Shown here: one piece after another, positions 1 to 7,235 of the stretch
Layout: the number at the start of each line of letters is the position of its first letter
Numbering within the stretch: position 1 is the first letter of the stretch
Assembly (NCBI GenBank): GCA_002491065.1
Contig: DKVF01000044.1
Coordinates: forward strand, 12,370 to 23,388
Source: Peptococcaceae bacterium UBA7185
GTDB lineage: Bacteria > Bacillota > Peptococcia > Peptococcales > Peptococcaceae
DNA length: 11,019 nucleotides
Direction of reading: 5' to 3'
Notes under the pieces: generated by a model
Told to the model about the DNA's origin: nothing
Database searches by the model: none
The model's input: the letters and a program-made list of their open reading frames with translations, nothing else
Program-made: the position numbers and the translations under genes

Positions 1-23
1 GCTGTCCACCTTTGTGCTTTAAA

Positions 24-470
24 TTATCCTAAATTTGAATAATATTGGTACGCCCTGTAATAAATTTTCTCTTCCTCCTGCCAATAGGCTTGATCCAATC
101 TGTAAATCTTTTCTTTTTCAGACTCTAGTAAATGACCAAGCAATTCTATAAATGTGCTATTCGGCCAGGTTTGCAGTACTGGCTCCAAAATTTTCTCGCT
201 TTGTTCTAGTAAATTTTTTACTGAAACAGCATTAATTTTGCACAGCACATTATGTACTGCCGCAGCTGACACTCCATGATCATCGCTGAAAAAATGTAAA
301 AAACCTCCTTTACTCATTGAATGAACCAATATACTAAAGGCAATGATATCTCGCTCTTGTTCTCCTACTTGTGCCAAATACTGTTGTCGCGAGTCATACG
401 TTTCCTGCTGCAAAAACAACCGCATCATCGGGTGGCACAAATAATTCCAACGTATTTTACAATCTTGCAT
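24..470 (-). CDS. DUF4375 (DMP19-like) domain protein, function unknown
   Basis: A 148-residue soluble protein. Residues about 38-96 resemble the DUF4375/DMP19 family core: a helix beginning QERDI, then the hallmark KGGFLHFF at 54-61 (family form nGGf.qfF), then a helix where the family usually has an alanine-rich stretch ending in iGA (here INA at 79-81). The C-terminal part, with LDQAYWQEEEKI at 125-136, matches the family's closing pattern of a short acidic helix before the end. No signal peptide or membrane segment is visible. The frame stays open upstream to 566, but I place the start at 470: this ATG follows AGAAAGGA at good spacing, while the upstream extension is arginine-rich and has no ribosome site. 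The family includes a Neisseria DNA-mimic protein, but this copy has only a mild acidic excess, so that role should not be transferred. No clear promoter was found. Family call is from memory of the motif; biological role unknown. Confidence 0.7.
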   Translation of the reverse strand: MQDCKIRWNYLCHPMMRLFLQQETYDSRQQYLAQVGEQERDIIAFSILVHSMSKGGFLHFFSDDHGVSAAAVHNVLCKINAVSVKNLLEQSEKILEPVLQTWPNSTFIELLGHLLESEKEKIYRLDQAYWQEEEKIYYRAYQYYSNLG

Positions 471-685
471 AATATAATCCTTTCTTATATGCCGTTTCGC
501 AACAGACTCTTTTCTCCTTCTCTCAGGATTCCACCACCTACCACTGCATAATCTTCTGCAAGGCATATAGAACCAGAAACTGCAGTAATAACAAAACAGC
601 CGCCAGATGCTTTTATGCCTGACAAGCTGCCCTATTTTTTACTAATATTTACGATTTTATTATAACATTTTACAAAATATTCGTC

Positions 686-719
686 AGACAAATACCAATA
701 TATTATGTGTTATTTGTCT
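686..719 (+). repeat. Inverted repeat resembling an intrinsic terminator
   Basis: Perfect 9-bp arms AGACAAATA (686-694) and TATTTGTCT (711-719) enclose a 16-base loop and are followed on the plus strand by a T run (719-723). This is terminator-like for plus-strand transcripts, but no plus-strand gene lies upstream in the window. The stem is AT-rich and the loop is long, so it could equally be a protein-binding palindrome or chance. Confidence 0.35.
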
Positions 720-823
720 TTTTACTTATCAAAGTAGTTTTTATTTCGAGTCCACAGCAATTAACGTTTACATCATTTTCGGGTGCATATTCTCAGAAAA
801 ATCTATAAAAACCAATAAACGCA

Positions 824-852
824 TTTTCATTACGGAAGAAATGTGTTACACT
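824..852 (+). promoter_or_regulatory. Candidate promoter for the small membrane protein gene
   Basis: TTTTCA (824-829, 4 of 6 matches to the -35 consensus) and TACACT (847-852) are separated by 17 bases, and the -10 is preceded by TGT, giving an extended -10 element. Transcription would start near 859, about 36 bases before the ATG at 895. A ribosome site AGAAGGAG lies at 878-885. Position and spacing are right but both hexamers are imperfect. Confidence 0.4.
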
Positions 853-894
853 AGACAACAGACCACTTATCATTTATAGAAGGAGCTTTTTCAT

Positions 895-1269
895 ATGTTG
901 ATTCAAATTATTTTAACTATCTGGCTCTTGGCGCTGATTTTTCTCACCAACAAATTTCGTCGTGAAGGACGAGTTCTTCAGCAGCGCATTTTCAGTGTCT
1001 TCCTCATCGTGTGGGCCATTTTAGGCATTATTTACTATGATGTCTGGATTTACACATCTGGACAGCTAGAAAACATATCAAGTCAATGGCAAACTTATTT
1101 ACCTACGGTGTTCTTTTCTATTTGTGCAGGTCTGGGCACCTACTATTTGATGATGACCTTCGGCAAATTTCGCATGATGGCAGAAAAAAATCAGAAGCAA
1201 GCTGACGCGCAGAGAGCAGGCAAACAACAAGCAAAGAAAAAGAAATCCGCCAACAAAAAGAAAAAATAA
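895..1269 (+). CDS. Small three-helix membrane protein with lysine-rich tail
   Basis: Unrecognised 124-residue protein. Three hydrophobic segments are visible, at about residues 2-18, 32-52 and 69-89. The first loop (NKFRREGR, 19-26) is positively charged and the second (about 53-68) is polar and not positive. By the positive-inside rule this suggests the N-terminus is outside and the C-terminus is in the cytoplasm. The last 34 residues are hydrophilic and end in a block with 11 lysines among residues 110-124, which could bind RNA, acidic lipids or ribosomes (inference only). The start is well supported by AGAAGGAG at 878-885, nine bases before the ATG. It is the only plus-strand gene here, transcribed alone and convergent with the MATE gene, whose stop lies 12 bases beyond its own. 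I recognise no family; the coding call rests on the ribosome site, membrane pattern and promoter candidate. Confidence 0.8.
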   Translation: MLIQIILTIWLLALIFLTNKFRREGRVLQQRIFSVFLIVWAILGIIYYDVWIYTSGQLENISSQWQTYLPTVFFSICAGLGTYYLMMTFGKFRMMAEKNQKQADAQRAGKQQAKKKKSANKKKK

Positions 1270-1281
1270 TCCAGAGCTTTT

Positions 1282-2631
1282 TTACACATCCTCGCGAATC
1301 ACAATTTTAATCCAGCGATCATCACGCAAACGGAACAAACAGATAAATAGTTTCATTACAATTTCCAATCGCAACACCAGATACACCATAGGCGGTGACA
1401 GCTGCAAGAATACGGCTGCCGCTATACCCACCGGCAAAAACAGCCACAGACAGCCAGCATCTGCCACTGCCGCATACATAATGTCGCCACCACCACGCAA
1501 AATCCCGGTAATCATAGGATGACAAAAGCCGGTGCAAAAAATAACCATCGCATACACCAGCATAAATTGCCGCGCCATCACAATAGTGTTGGGTTCGATT
1601 TTATAGAATTGAATCACTGGCTCCCGCAAAAGTAAAATTAAGCCGCAAAGTGCCAAACCTACACAAAAATAGACGCGTAATAATTTGTGGGTATATAACG
1701 AAGTCCGCGCTAGATCTCCCCGCCCAACCGTTTTCCCAATCATCACCGCCGAAGCGCTGGATACGCCAATAATAAAAGACATACTCATTTGGAAAATTAC
1801 ACTGCAAATACTGTTTGCAGCCACTGCCTCCACACCGGCAGGCATATGCCCCAAAATCACCACATGCAATGAGTGCGCAGCCCCCCACAGTAGTTCATTG
1901 ACCATTACAGGCATTCCATATTTTATCAAATCTTTCAGCAAAGCTGGCTCCACTTGCAGCAGCATAGGCAACCGGTAACAAATTTTCTTTTCAAACCGCA
2001 GCATATACACTGCCATAATCACAAATTCCAAGGAACGGGCAATCACTGTCCCCACAGCCGCACCAGCCACACCGAGAGCCGGTGCGCCAAACTTACCGAA
2101 AATAAACATATAATTAAAAAATACATTTACCACAACGGATAAACTGTAAATGCACATCGCAATTTTTACATTTTCTACACTGCGCAGCACCATCAGACAA
2201 GTGGTTGTCAATCCATAAAGAAAATATGCCACCGCAATAATACGCAAGTATTCTGCACCCAACGCAATCACAATCGAATTGGGAGTAAATAAACCCATCA
2301 ACTGCTGCGGCAACAGAAACAACAGCAACACAAAAAATACTCCCGCTGCAGCAGCTAGACGCAAACTCAATGTCAGCACCTTGCAAATAGCGCCCCTATT
2401 GCCATTGCCCCAATATTGACTGCATAATATGACTGCAGCGCTGGTAATTCCAAAAATAGCGATACTGTAGAAGAAAAATATTTGATTGGCAATGCTGACA
2501 GCAGTCAAAGCATTTTCACCTAACCGCCCCACCATCAAACTATCCATCAAATTCACGCTAGTGGAGATTAAATTTTGTAACGCCACTGGCAGGCCGATGG
2601 ACAGCAGCAGCTTATAAAAATTTTCATTCAT
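1282..2631 (-). CDS. MATE family multidrug/toxin efflux transporter
   Basis: A 449-residue integral membrane protein of the MATE (NorM/DinF-type) family, whose members export cationic drugs and metabolites in exchange for Na+ or H+. The N-terminal repeat begins with the typical pattern: IGLPVALQNL (12-21), NLMDSLMVGRLG (27-38, equivalent to the usual D..mvG.lG motif) and QYWGNGN (72-78). The length and about twelve hydrophobic stretches match the family's two six-helix bundles, with the second half starting near residue 230 (LIKYGMPVMVNELLW). The start ATG follows AAGGAG at seven bases. It has its own extended -10 promoter and sits behind a strong hairpin after hisE, so it is probably not part of the his operon despite the shared orientation. 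It ends 12 bases from the convergent membrane protein gene. The substrate cannot be read from sequence. Confidence 0.93.
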   Translation of the reverse strand: MNENFYKLLLSIGLPVALQNLISTSVNLMDSLMVGRLGENALTAVSIANQIFFFYSIAIFGITSAAVILCSQYWGNGNRGAICKVLTLSLRLAAAAGVFFVLLLFLLPQQLMGLFTPNSIVIALGAEYLRIIAVAYFLYGLTTTCLMVLRSVENVKIAMCIYSLSVVVNVFFNYMFIFGKFGAPALGVAGAAVGTVIARSLEFVIMAVYMLRFEKKICYRLPMLLQVEPALLKDLIKYGMPVMVNELLWGAAHSLHVVILGHMPAGVEAVAANSICSVIFQMSMSFIIGVSSASAVMIGKTVGRGDLARTSLYTHKLLRVYFCVGLALCGLILLLREPVIQFYKIEPNTIVMARQFMLVYAMVIFCTGFCHPMITGILRGGGDIMYAAVADAGCLWLFLPVGIAAAVFLQLSPPMVYLVLRLEIVMKLFICLFRLRDDRWIKIVIREDV

Positions 2632-2670
2632 TACCTTACTCCTTCTTCTTTCTCAACTGTCATATCCCAC

Positions 2671-2699
2671 ATTATAGCACGAAACGCAGCCTACGCCCA
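2671..2699 (-). promoter_or_regulatory. Extended -10 promoter of the MATE gene
   Basis: On the minus strand a perfect TATAAT (2671-2676) is preceded by TGC, giving a consensus extended -10. The -35 position at 17-base spacing (TGGGCG, 2694-2699) is poor, as is common for extended -10 promoters. The predicted start is near 2664, leaving a leader of about 33 bases with AAGGAG before the ATG at 2631. It lies downstream of the hairpin that follows hisE, so the transporter can be expressed independently. Confidence 0.65.
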
Positions 2700-2725
2700 G
2701 AGTTTCTCTGAGAACCCGCTCCACG

Positions 2726-2778
2726 AAAGAACTGCAGTCGCCTGAAACACTTTCCTTTTCAGACGACTGCAGTTCTTT
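2726..2778 (-). terminator. Long hairpin ending the his operon
   Basis: Arms of 15 bp (2726-2740 and 2764-2778) match perfectly. After one mismatch (2741/2763) a further 6 bp pair (2742-2747 with 2757-2762), closing a 9-base loop. On the minus strand the descending arm ends in TTCTTT and the ascending arm begins with an A run, so the pairing partner of the U tract is A-rich, as in many intrinsic terminators. It lies 54 bases past the hisE stop and just before the MATE promoter. The free U run after the stem is short, so readthrough or RNase III processing is possible. The same stem could work in the other direction. Confidence 0.6.
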
Positions 2779-2831
2779 TGTCTCGCTATATGCCTTTTGA
2801 GAAAACAATTTGTTGCAATCTTTCCGCTCTA

Positions 2832-3158
2832 TCACGTATTATGATCACTCACATGAAATTGTTTCAGATTTCCGATTTTTTTCCGCCGTTCTTCCAATAC
2901 AGCCTCTACTGCTTCTAATGGAATATTTTGCTCTGCCATCATAACCAACAAATGATAAAGCAAATCGCAAATTTCGCCCACTGTTTCTTCCTGTACTCCG
3001 TTTTTAGCGGCAATGATCACTTCGCTGCATTCTTCGCCGCATTTTTTCAAAATTTTGTCCAGCCCTTTTTCAAACAGATAGCAAGTATAGGAACCTTCTT
3101 GTGGTTCTGCTTTGCGCTTCTGTACCACAGCATACAATCCTTCTAACACATCCTGCAT
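2832..3158 (-). CDS. hisE: Phosphoribosyl-ATP pyrophosphatase HisE
   Basis: Hydrolyses phosphoribosyl-ATP to phosphoribosyl-AMP and pyrophosphate, the second step of histidine synthesis, in the cytoplasm. The 108-residue protein has the usual length and an all-alpha, MazG-like pattern: EGSYT (21-25), LFEKGLDKILKKCGEE (28-43), SEVIIAAKN (45-53) and EICDLLYHLLV (62-72). The acidic residues E42, E43, E46, E62 and D65 form the expected Mg2+ site. Its ATG follows the hisI stop with no gap (TAAATG), and its ribosome site GGAGG lies inside the end of hisI, so coupled translation is likely. It is the last gene of the operon; a long hairpin follows. Confidence 0.96.
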   Translation of the reverse strand: MQDVLEGLYAVVQKRKAEPQEGSYTCYLFEKGLDKILKKCGEECSEVIIAAKNGVQEETVGEICDLLYHLLVMMAEQNIPLEAVEAVLEERRKKIGNLKQFHVSDHNT

Positions 3159-3494
3159 TTATTTTTCCTCCCAAATAGTTGTATAAAAGCAACTATGATT
3201 TCCAGTATGGCAAGCCGCCCCAGTCTGTTCTACAATCACCAATAACGTATCGTTGTCGCAATCAGCGCGCACCTCTATCACACGCTGTACATGCCCCGAT
3301 GTTGCGCCTTTGTTCCAAAGCTCCTGTCGAGACCGGCTGTAAAACCATGTATACCCGGTCTCCATAGTTTTTCGCAAACTTTCTTCATTCATATAAGCCA
3401 GCATTAAGACCTCGCCGGTACTTTCCTCCTGCACAACAGCAGGAATCAACTCACCTTTTACAAAGTATTTTTTCAAATCATCCTGCATATTCAT
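3159..3494 (-). CDS. hisI: Phosphoribosyl-AMP cyclohydrolase HisI
   Basis: Opens the adenine ring of phosphoribosyl-AMP to give ProFAR, the third pathway step. At 111 residues it is a stand-alone enzyme, not fused to HisE. Family motifs are MLAYMNEESL (31-40), TWFYSRSRQELWNKG (49-63) and a metal block with D78, C79, D80 and D82 plus C95 and C102, matching the Mg2+ aspartates and Zn2+ cysteines known for this family. The ATG at 3494 is preferred over the one at 3488 because AAGGAG lies eight bases upstream, inside the last codons of hisF. The gap to hisF is only four bases. Confidence 0.96.
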   Translation of the reverse strand: MNMQDDLKKYFVKGELIPAVVQEESTGEVLMLAYMNEESLRKTMETGYTWFYSRSRQELWNKGATSGHVQRVIEVRADCDNDTLLVIVEQTGAACHTGNHSCFYTTIWEEK

Positions 3495-3498
3495 CTTG

Positions 3499-4257
3499 TT
3501 ATCTCCTTACCGGAATATTATGGCTACGCAAATGTTCCTTTACCTGCTGCACCGTCAATTCCTTAAAATGAAACAAAGACGCTGCCAACGCCGCATCTGC
3601 TCCTGTTTTCTCAAACACTTGCGAGAAATGCTCCAGTTTGCCGCAGCCGCCGGAAGCAATCACAGGAATATTCACTACTTTACTGATTGCGTCGGTAAGC
3701 TCCAAATCGAACCCCTGCTTGCAACCGTCCGTATCCATAGATGTGAGCAATATTTCACCGGCGCCCCTTCGTTCGCACTCCTTTGCCCAGGCAATGGCAT
3801 CCATTTGCATATCAATGCGCCCGCCATTGACCACTACCGTAAAACCACCCTCCGCTTTTCTTCTCGCGTCGATAGCTACCACCACACACTGGCTGCCGAA
3901 CTTATCCGCCGCTTCGCTGATCAGCTGCGGATTACGCACTGCTGCTGAATTTACCGAAATCTTGTCGGCACCTGCCCGCAGTAAGTCACGAAAATCATCT
4001 ACCGTGCGAATGCCGCCGCCTACCGTGAGCGGCACAAAAACATTTTTCGCCGTGTTGCGCACCACATCAATCATTGTGCTGCGCCCCTCATGAGTTGCGG
4101 TGATGTCTAAAAAGGTAATCTCATCCGCTCCCTGCCGATCATAGTCGATAGCACACTGCACAGGGTCTCCTACTTCCTTAATGCCAACAAAATTGACCCC
4201 TTTCACAACCTTACCATCGCGTACGTCTAGACAAGGAATAATCCGTTTCGCTAACAT
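3499..4257 (-). CDS. hisF: Imidazole glycerol phosphate synthase cyclase subunit HisF
   Basis: The synthase (cyclase) half of the HisF-HisH complex, which turns PRFAR plus ammonia from HisH into imidazole glycerol phosphate and AICAR. A 252-residue (beta/alpha)8 barrel beginning MLAKRIIPCLDV. Catalytic D11 and D130 (VAID, 127-130) are present. Phosphate-binding loops are VGGGIR (79-84) with ISVNSAAV (100-107), and TDG (176-178) with IASGGCG (200-206). An upstream ATG at 4356 keeps the frame open but adds 33 residues unlike the family. The start at 4257 gives the normal N-terminus and has AGGTG about eight bases upstream. It overlaps the end of hisA by seven bases. Confidence 0.97.
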   Translation of the reverse strand: MLAKRIIPCLDVRDGKVVKGVNFVGIKEVGDPVQCAIDYDRQGADEITFLDITATHEGRSTMIDVVRNTAKNVFVPLTVGGGIRTVDDFRDLLRAGADKISVNSAAVRNPQLISEAADKFGSQCVVVAIDARRKAEGGFTVVVNGGRIDMQMDAIAWAKECERRGAGEILLTSMDTDGCKQGFDLELTDAISKVVNIPVIASGGCGKLEHFSQVFEKTGADAALAASLFHFKELTVQQVKEHLRSHNIPVRR

Positions 4258-4976
4258 GTCTGCGCACCTGCTTTCGCCACAGCCTCTGCCAAATCCAAAC
4301 TTCCACTGTAAATAGATTTTCCGCAAATCACACCATATAAATTTAACTGTTTGCACAGCTCAATATCGACGATAGATTTTACACCGCCGCTGGCAATGAT
4401 ATTACAACTCACTGTATTGTTGATTTCTTCCAAATGTGCACCATTTACGCCGGAGAGCATCCCATCTTTCCAAATATCTGTATAAATAATCGTCTGTACA
4501 CCTGCTGCCTCCATCATTTTTGCCATCTCAAGAAAATGCACATTGCTGGTATTCAACCAACCCTCCGTCGCTACCATACCTTGTTTTGCATCAATGCCTA
4601 CAGCAATTTGTCCTCCAAAATGCTGTACCGCATCCTTTACCAAAGCTGGATTTTTCACCGCTGCTGAGCCTAAGATAATTCTCTGAATTCCTCGCTCTAA
4701 ATAGAACTCAATTGTATCCATACTGCGGATTCCGCCGCCCAATTCTACCTTCAAGCCCGAGTCCGCCGCCACAGTGCAAAAGATCTCCCCATTGACCGGT
4801 TTGGCGTCCTTTGCACCGTCCAAATCTACCATATGAATCCATGCCGCGCCAGCCTTTCGGAAGCCCGCTGCAGTTTCATACGGGTCAGCAGCTACCTGTT
4901 CTGCAGTGGCAAATTCGCCCTTGCGCAGCCGCACACATTTTCCATCCTTAATATCAATTGCCGGTAAAATAATCAT
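4251..4976 (-). CDS. hisA: ProFAR isomerase HisA
   Basis: Performs the Amadori rearrangement of ProFAR to PRFAR, the fourth step. A 241-residue half-repeat-type (beta/alpha)8 barrel, homologous to HisF. It begins MIILPAID with catalytic D8. The second catalytic aspartate is D129 in VGIDAKQG (126-133). GGGIRS (80-85), ILGSAAV (101-107) and IASGGV (194-199) are the phosphate-binding loops. YTDIWKDGM (165-173) is the usual TDI..DG motif, with Trp at 169 where Ser, Ala or similar small residues are more common. The ATG overlaps the hisH stop as ATGA (4 bases). No bifunctional PriA/TrpF role is suggested. Confidence 0.97.
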   Translation of the reverse strand: MIILPAIDIKDGKCVRLRKGEFATAEQVAADPYETAAGFRKAGAAWIHMVDLDGAKDAKPVNGEIFCTVAADSGLKVELGGGIRSMDTIEFYLERGIQRIILGSAAVKNPALVKDAVQHFGGQIAVGIDAKQGMVATEGWLNTSNVHFLEMAKMMEAAGVQTIIYTDIWKDGMLSGVNGAHLEEINNTVSCNIIASGGVKSIVDIELCKQLNLYGVICGKSIYSGSLDLAEAVAKAGAQTC

Positions 4977-5581
4977 GCCGTCACCAACTTTGCAAAATTT
5001 TTAAGAATTCCCATACCTACCTGACCACTTTTTTCCGGATGGAACTGTGCGCCGTATACATTGCCGCAAAATACCAGACCGGGAATTTTTTCATTGTACA
5101 TCGTATAACAGCTGATATACCGGTCATCCGTTTCCGCTCGATAAGAATGCACAAAATAAACGTAGTCCCCATTCTGCACGTCCTCACTCAGCGCACAGCC
5201 ATGCAATACCGTTAAATCATTCCAACCCATGTGCGGAATTTTTAATCCACCACCGTCAATGAGCTGCACACATCCGGGAATCAATCCCAATCCCTCGGTC
5301 TCACCAAACTCATAGCCCTTTTCAAAAAGCATCTGCATACCTAGACAAATCCCCAGTAATGGTTTGCCCTGGGCAGCTTGCTCTTTAATCGCCTCAGTGA
5401 AACCACTGCGATTTAACATTTGCATCGCATCGCGAAACGCACCCACGCCAGGCAGAATAATACCGTCTGCTTTGTCAAGCTCCGCAGGATCCGCTGTAAC
5501 CTTATTTTCAATCTGTAAGTAATTCAATGCGTTCTGCACACTGAACAAATTGCCTGCACCATAATCTACAATCTGAATCAT
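4973..5581 (-). CDS. hisH: Imidazole glycerol phosphate synthase glutamine amidotransferase subunit HisH
   Basis: The class I glutaminase half of the synthase: it releases ammonia from glutamine and channels it to HisF. 202 residues, normal length. It starts MIQIVDYGAGNL; the oxyanion region PGVGAF is at 44-49, the nucleophile C79 lies in LLGICLGMQ (75-83), and H181 and E183 (FHPEKSG, 180-186) complete the triad. YFVHSY (142-147) is the usual glutamine-pocket strand. A GTG at 5593 would add MEVA, but the ribosome site GGAGG lies inside that extension, five bases before the ATG at 5581, which decides the start. There is an 11-base gap to hisB and a 4-base overlap with hisA. Confidence 0.97.
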   Translation of the reverse strand: MIQIVDYGAGNLFSVQNALNYLQIENKVTADPAELDKADGIILPGVGAFRDAMQMLNRSGFTEAIKEQAAQGKPLLGICLGMQMLFEKGYEFGETEGLGLIPGCVQLIDGGGLKIPHMGWNDLTVLHGCALSEDVQNGDYVYFVHSYRAETDDRYISCYTMYNEKIPGLVFCGNVYGAQFHPEKSGQVGMGILKNFAKLVTA

Positions 5582-5592
5582 AGCAACCTCCA

Positions 5593-6171
5593 CTATGCTA
5601 ATACACCTTTAGAAGAAAGCACTGTTCCCTGCCGCAAGGTCACTGCCTGTTTTAACGCACGGGCAACTGCCTTAAAAATGGCCTCAATTTTGTGATGGTC
5701 ATTGCTGCCCCGCTCCAGACGAATATGCAGTGTTATGCCACTGTTCATAGCAAAGGCACGGAAAAACTCTTCTACCAGACAGCAGTCCAATTCACCTACG
5801 CTTTGATTGCTGAACACCGCATCAAAAGCCAGATAAGGACGGCCACTGATATCCAGCGCACAAAAAGCCAAGGCCTCATCCATGGGCACATATGCATTTC
5901 CAAAACGCTCAATCTCACCTTTGTCCACCGCTTGCGCAAAAGCCTTGCCCAACACAATACCCACATCTTCTACACTGTGATGCCCGTCCACATGCAAATC
6001 GCCCTGCATATGCAGTGCCAGCACAAAACCGCCATGAACCGCAAAAGCCGTGAGCATATGGTCAAAAAAACCGATGCCACTAGTGCCTGTAAAGGTACCG
6101 TTGCCGTCTACATTCAATTTTAACTGAATCTGCGTTTCCTTTGTCTCTCGTGTAATCTCTGCACCACGCAT
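5593..6171 (-). CDS. hisB: Imidazoleglycerol-phosphate dehydratase HisB (monofunctional)
   Basis: Dehydrates imidazole glycerol phosphate to imidazole acetol phosphate, a Mn2+ enzyme that assembles as a 24-mer in known members. 192 residues, covering only the dehydratase domain; the phosphatase domain found in enterobacterial HisB is absent. Metal and active-site motifs: FFDHML (35-40), DGHHSVEDVG (62-71) and SNDHHKIEAIFKA (156-168), with histidines 38, 64, 65, 159 and 160 and glutamates 68 and 163. TTG at 6174 precedes the ATG at 6171. I choose the ATG, seven bases from AAGGAG. It shares one base with the hisC stop (TGATG). Confidence 0.97.
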   Translation of the reverse strand: MRGAEITRETKETQIQLKLNVDGNGTFTGTSGIGFFDHMLTAFAVHGGFVLALHMQGDLHVDGHHSVEDVGIVLGKAFAQAVDKGEIERFGNAYVPMDEALAFCALDISGRPYLAFDAVFSNQSVGELDCCLVEEFFRAFAMNSGITLHIRLERGSNDHHKIEAIFKAVARALKQAVTLRQGTVLSSKGVLA

Positions 6172-7235
6172 CAATTTGCTCCTTTCAGATAACTGTCCAA
6201 CGCCTGCACTACTGCTGCGTTTTCTTCCTCACTGCCGGCACAAATACGCAGATAATTGCCCATCAATCGAATGGCGATACCCTGCTCTTGCAGCGCATGA
6301 TATACTCCGGCAGCATCCGCTACTTCAACATAGACAAAATTAGAGCGAGTATTTTGGATTGATTTTATTTTCTCCGTATTCCCTGCCAATGCCTGCAGCA
6401 TACCAAACAAAGCATCACGGGATTCCTTAATCAACAGTTGGCATTCATCCAAATAAGCAGGGTGATCCAATAAAATGCAGCCTACCACCTGCGACATTGT
6501 ATTCACATTATACGGCGATTTAGCCGCCTTCAGCGCAGTAATAATCGTTTTATTGGACACTGCAAAGCCCAGTCGGGCAGCAGCCAATCCAAACGCCTTG
6601 GAAAAAGTCTTCAAGACCATCATATTAGGATACTTTTCTACTTCCTGCAGTACAGAGCCTTCGGCAAACTCCATATAGGCCTCATCTACTACAACCAATA
6701 CATCTTCCAGTTCCCGCACAATCTGCAATACATCTTCTTTTGATTCTACCAGAGAAGAGGGATTGCATGGGTTAGAGAAAATCACCATCTGCACCTTTTT
6801 TTCTTTTGCGGCTGCAATCAATTGCTCAGGACGGATATGCATATTTTCATCTTTGTTGAACACTTCTACCTGCATACCCGCCAATTCTCCATACACCTTA
6901 TACATAGAAAAATCCGGTTTTACTACCATCAATTTATCACCAGCATCAGCAAAACAGGTTGTCAGCAAAAATAACAGCTCATCAGAACCATTGGTCGCCA
7001 CAACCAAATCAGAAGGCACACCAAAATATTTGCCAAATTTCTGACACAATTCTACCGCATAAGGGTCGGGATAACGATTAAAATCAATTTTTGATACCAA
7101 TACGCCAATCTCATGACGTATTTCATCAGGCAGGCTCAAAAAACTTTCATTGGCGTCCAGACGCACAGCAAACTTGCCTGTAATAGGCTGGTATGGCTCC
7201 ATATTTTTCAATTTTTCCGGTAATTGATATGTCAT
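6171..7235 (-). CDS. hisC: Histidinol-phosphate aminotransferase HisC
   Basis: Transfers an amino group from glutamate to imidazole acetol phosphate, giving histidinol phosphate. A 354-residue fold-type I PLP enzyme of class II aminotransferase type. Visible elements: RLDANES (25-31), RYPDP (54-58), TNGSDE (81-86, cofactor phosphate and ring), FSNPCNPS (153-160), VVDEAYMEF (182-190) with D184 and Y187, and the Schiff-base lysine K213 in KTFSKAFGLAAARLGF (209-224), with R221. The C-terminal LRICAG carries the substrate carboxylate arginine. The ATG overlaps the hisD stop by one base (TGATG), and a GAGG lies about 11 bases upstream, so coupling to hisD probably helps initiation. Some family members also accept aromatic substrates; that cannot be judged here. 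Confidence 0.96.
   Translation of the reverse strand: MTYQLPEKLKNMEPYQPITGKFAVRLDANESFLSLPDEIRHEIGVLVSKIDFNRYPDPYAVELCQKFGKYFGVPSDLVVATNGSDELLFLLTTCFADAGDKLMVVKPDFSMYKVYGELAGMQVEVFNKDENMHIRPEQLIAAAKEKKVQMVIFSNPCNPSSLVESKEDVLQIVRELEDVLVVVDEAYMEFAEGSVLQEVEKYPNMMVLKTFSKAFGLAAARLGFAVSNKTIITALKAAKSPYNVNTMSQVVGCILLDHPAYLDECQLLIKESRDALFGMLQALAGNTEKIKSIQNTRSNFVYVEVADAAGVYHALQEQGIAIRLMGNYLRICAGSEEENAAVVQALDSYLKGAN

Larger units (their letters stand above)
471..894. other. Gene-free stretch between divergent genes
   Basis: This 424-base AT-rich region lies between the divergent DUF4375 gene and the small membrane protein gene. I see no credible coding region on either strand: the open frames here lack ribosome sites and have no family resemblance. 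It holds a 9-bp-arm inverted repeat at 686-719 and a candidate plus-strand promoter at 824-852. No convincing minus-strand promoter for the DUF4375 gene was found. Confidence 0.6.

Noticed and set aside
2704..2714. TTCTC-T-GAGAA palindrome just upstream of the MATE promoter
   Set aside because: Only 5-bp arms; near the -35 position but too short to separate from chance.
2653..2835. 60-residue minus-strand frame starting with GTG inside the hisE stop
   Set aside because: It runs straight through the long hairpin and the MATE promoter, has no family resemblance and no separate ribosome site; its start overlap with hisE is incidental.
3496..4093. Long plus-strand open frames (150 and 151 residues) opposite hisF
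   Set aside because: They are antisense shadows of a gene with intact catalytic motifs; their translations resemble no protein family and lack ribosome sites.
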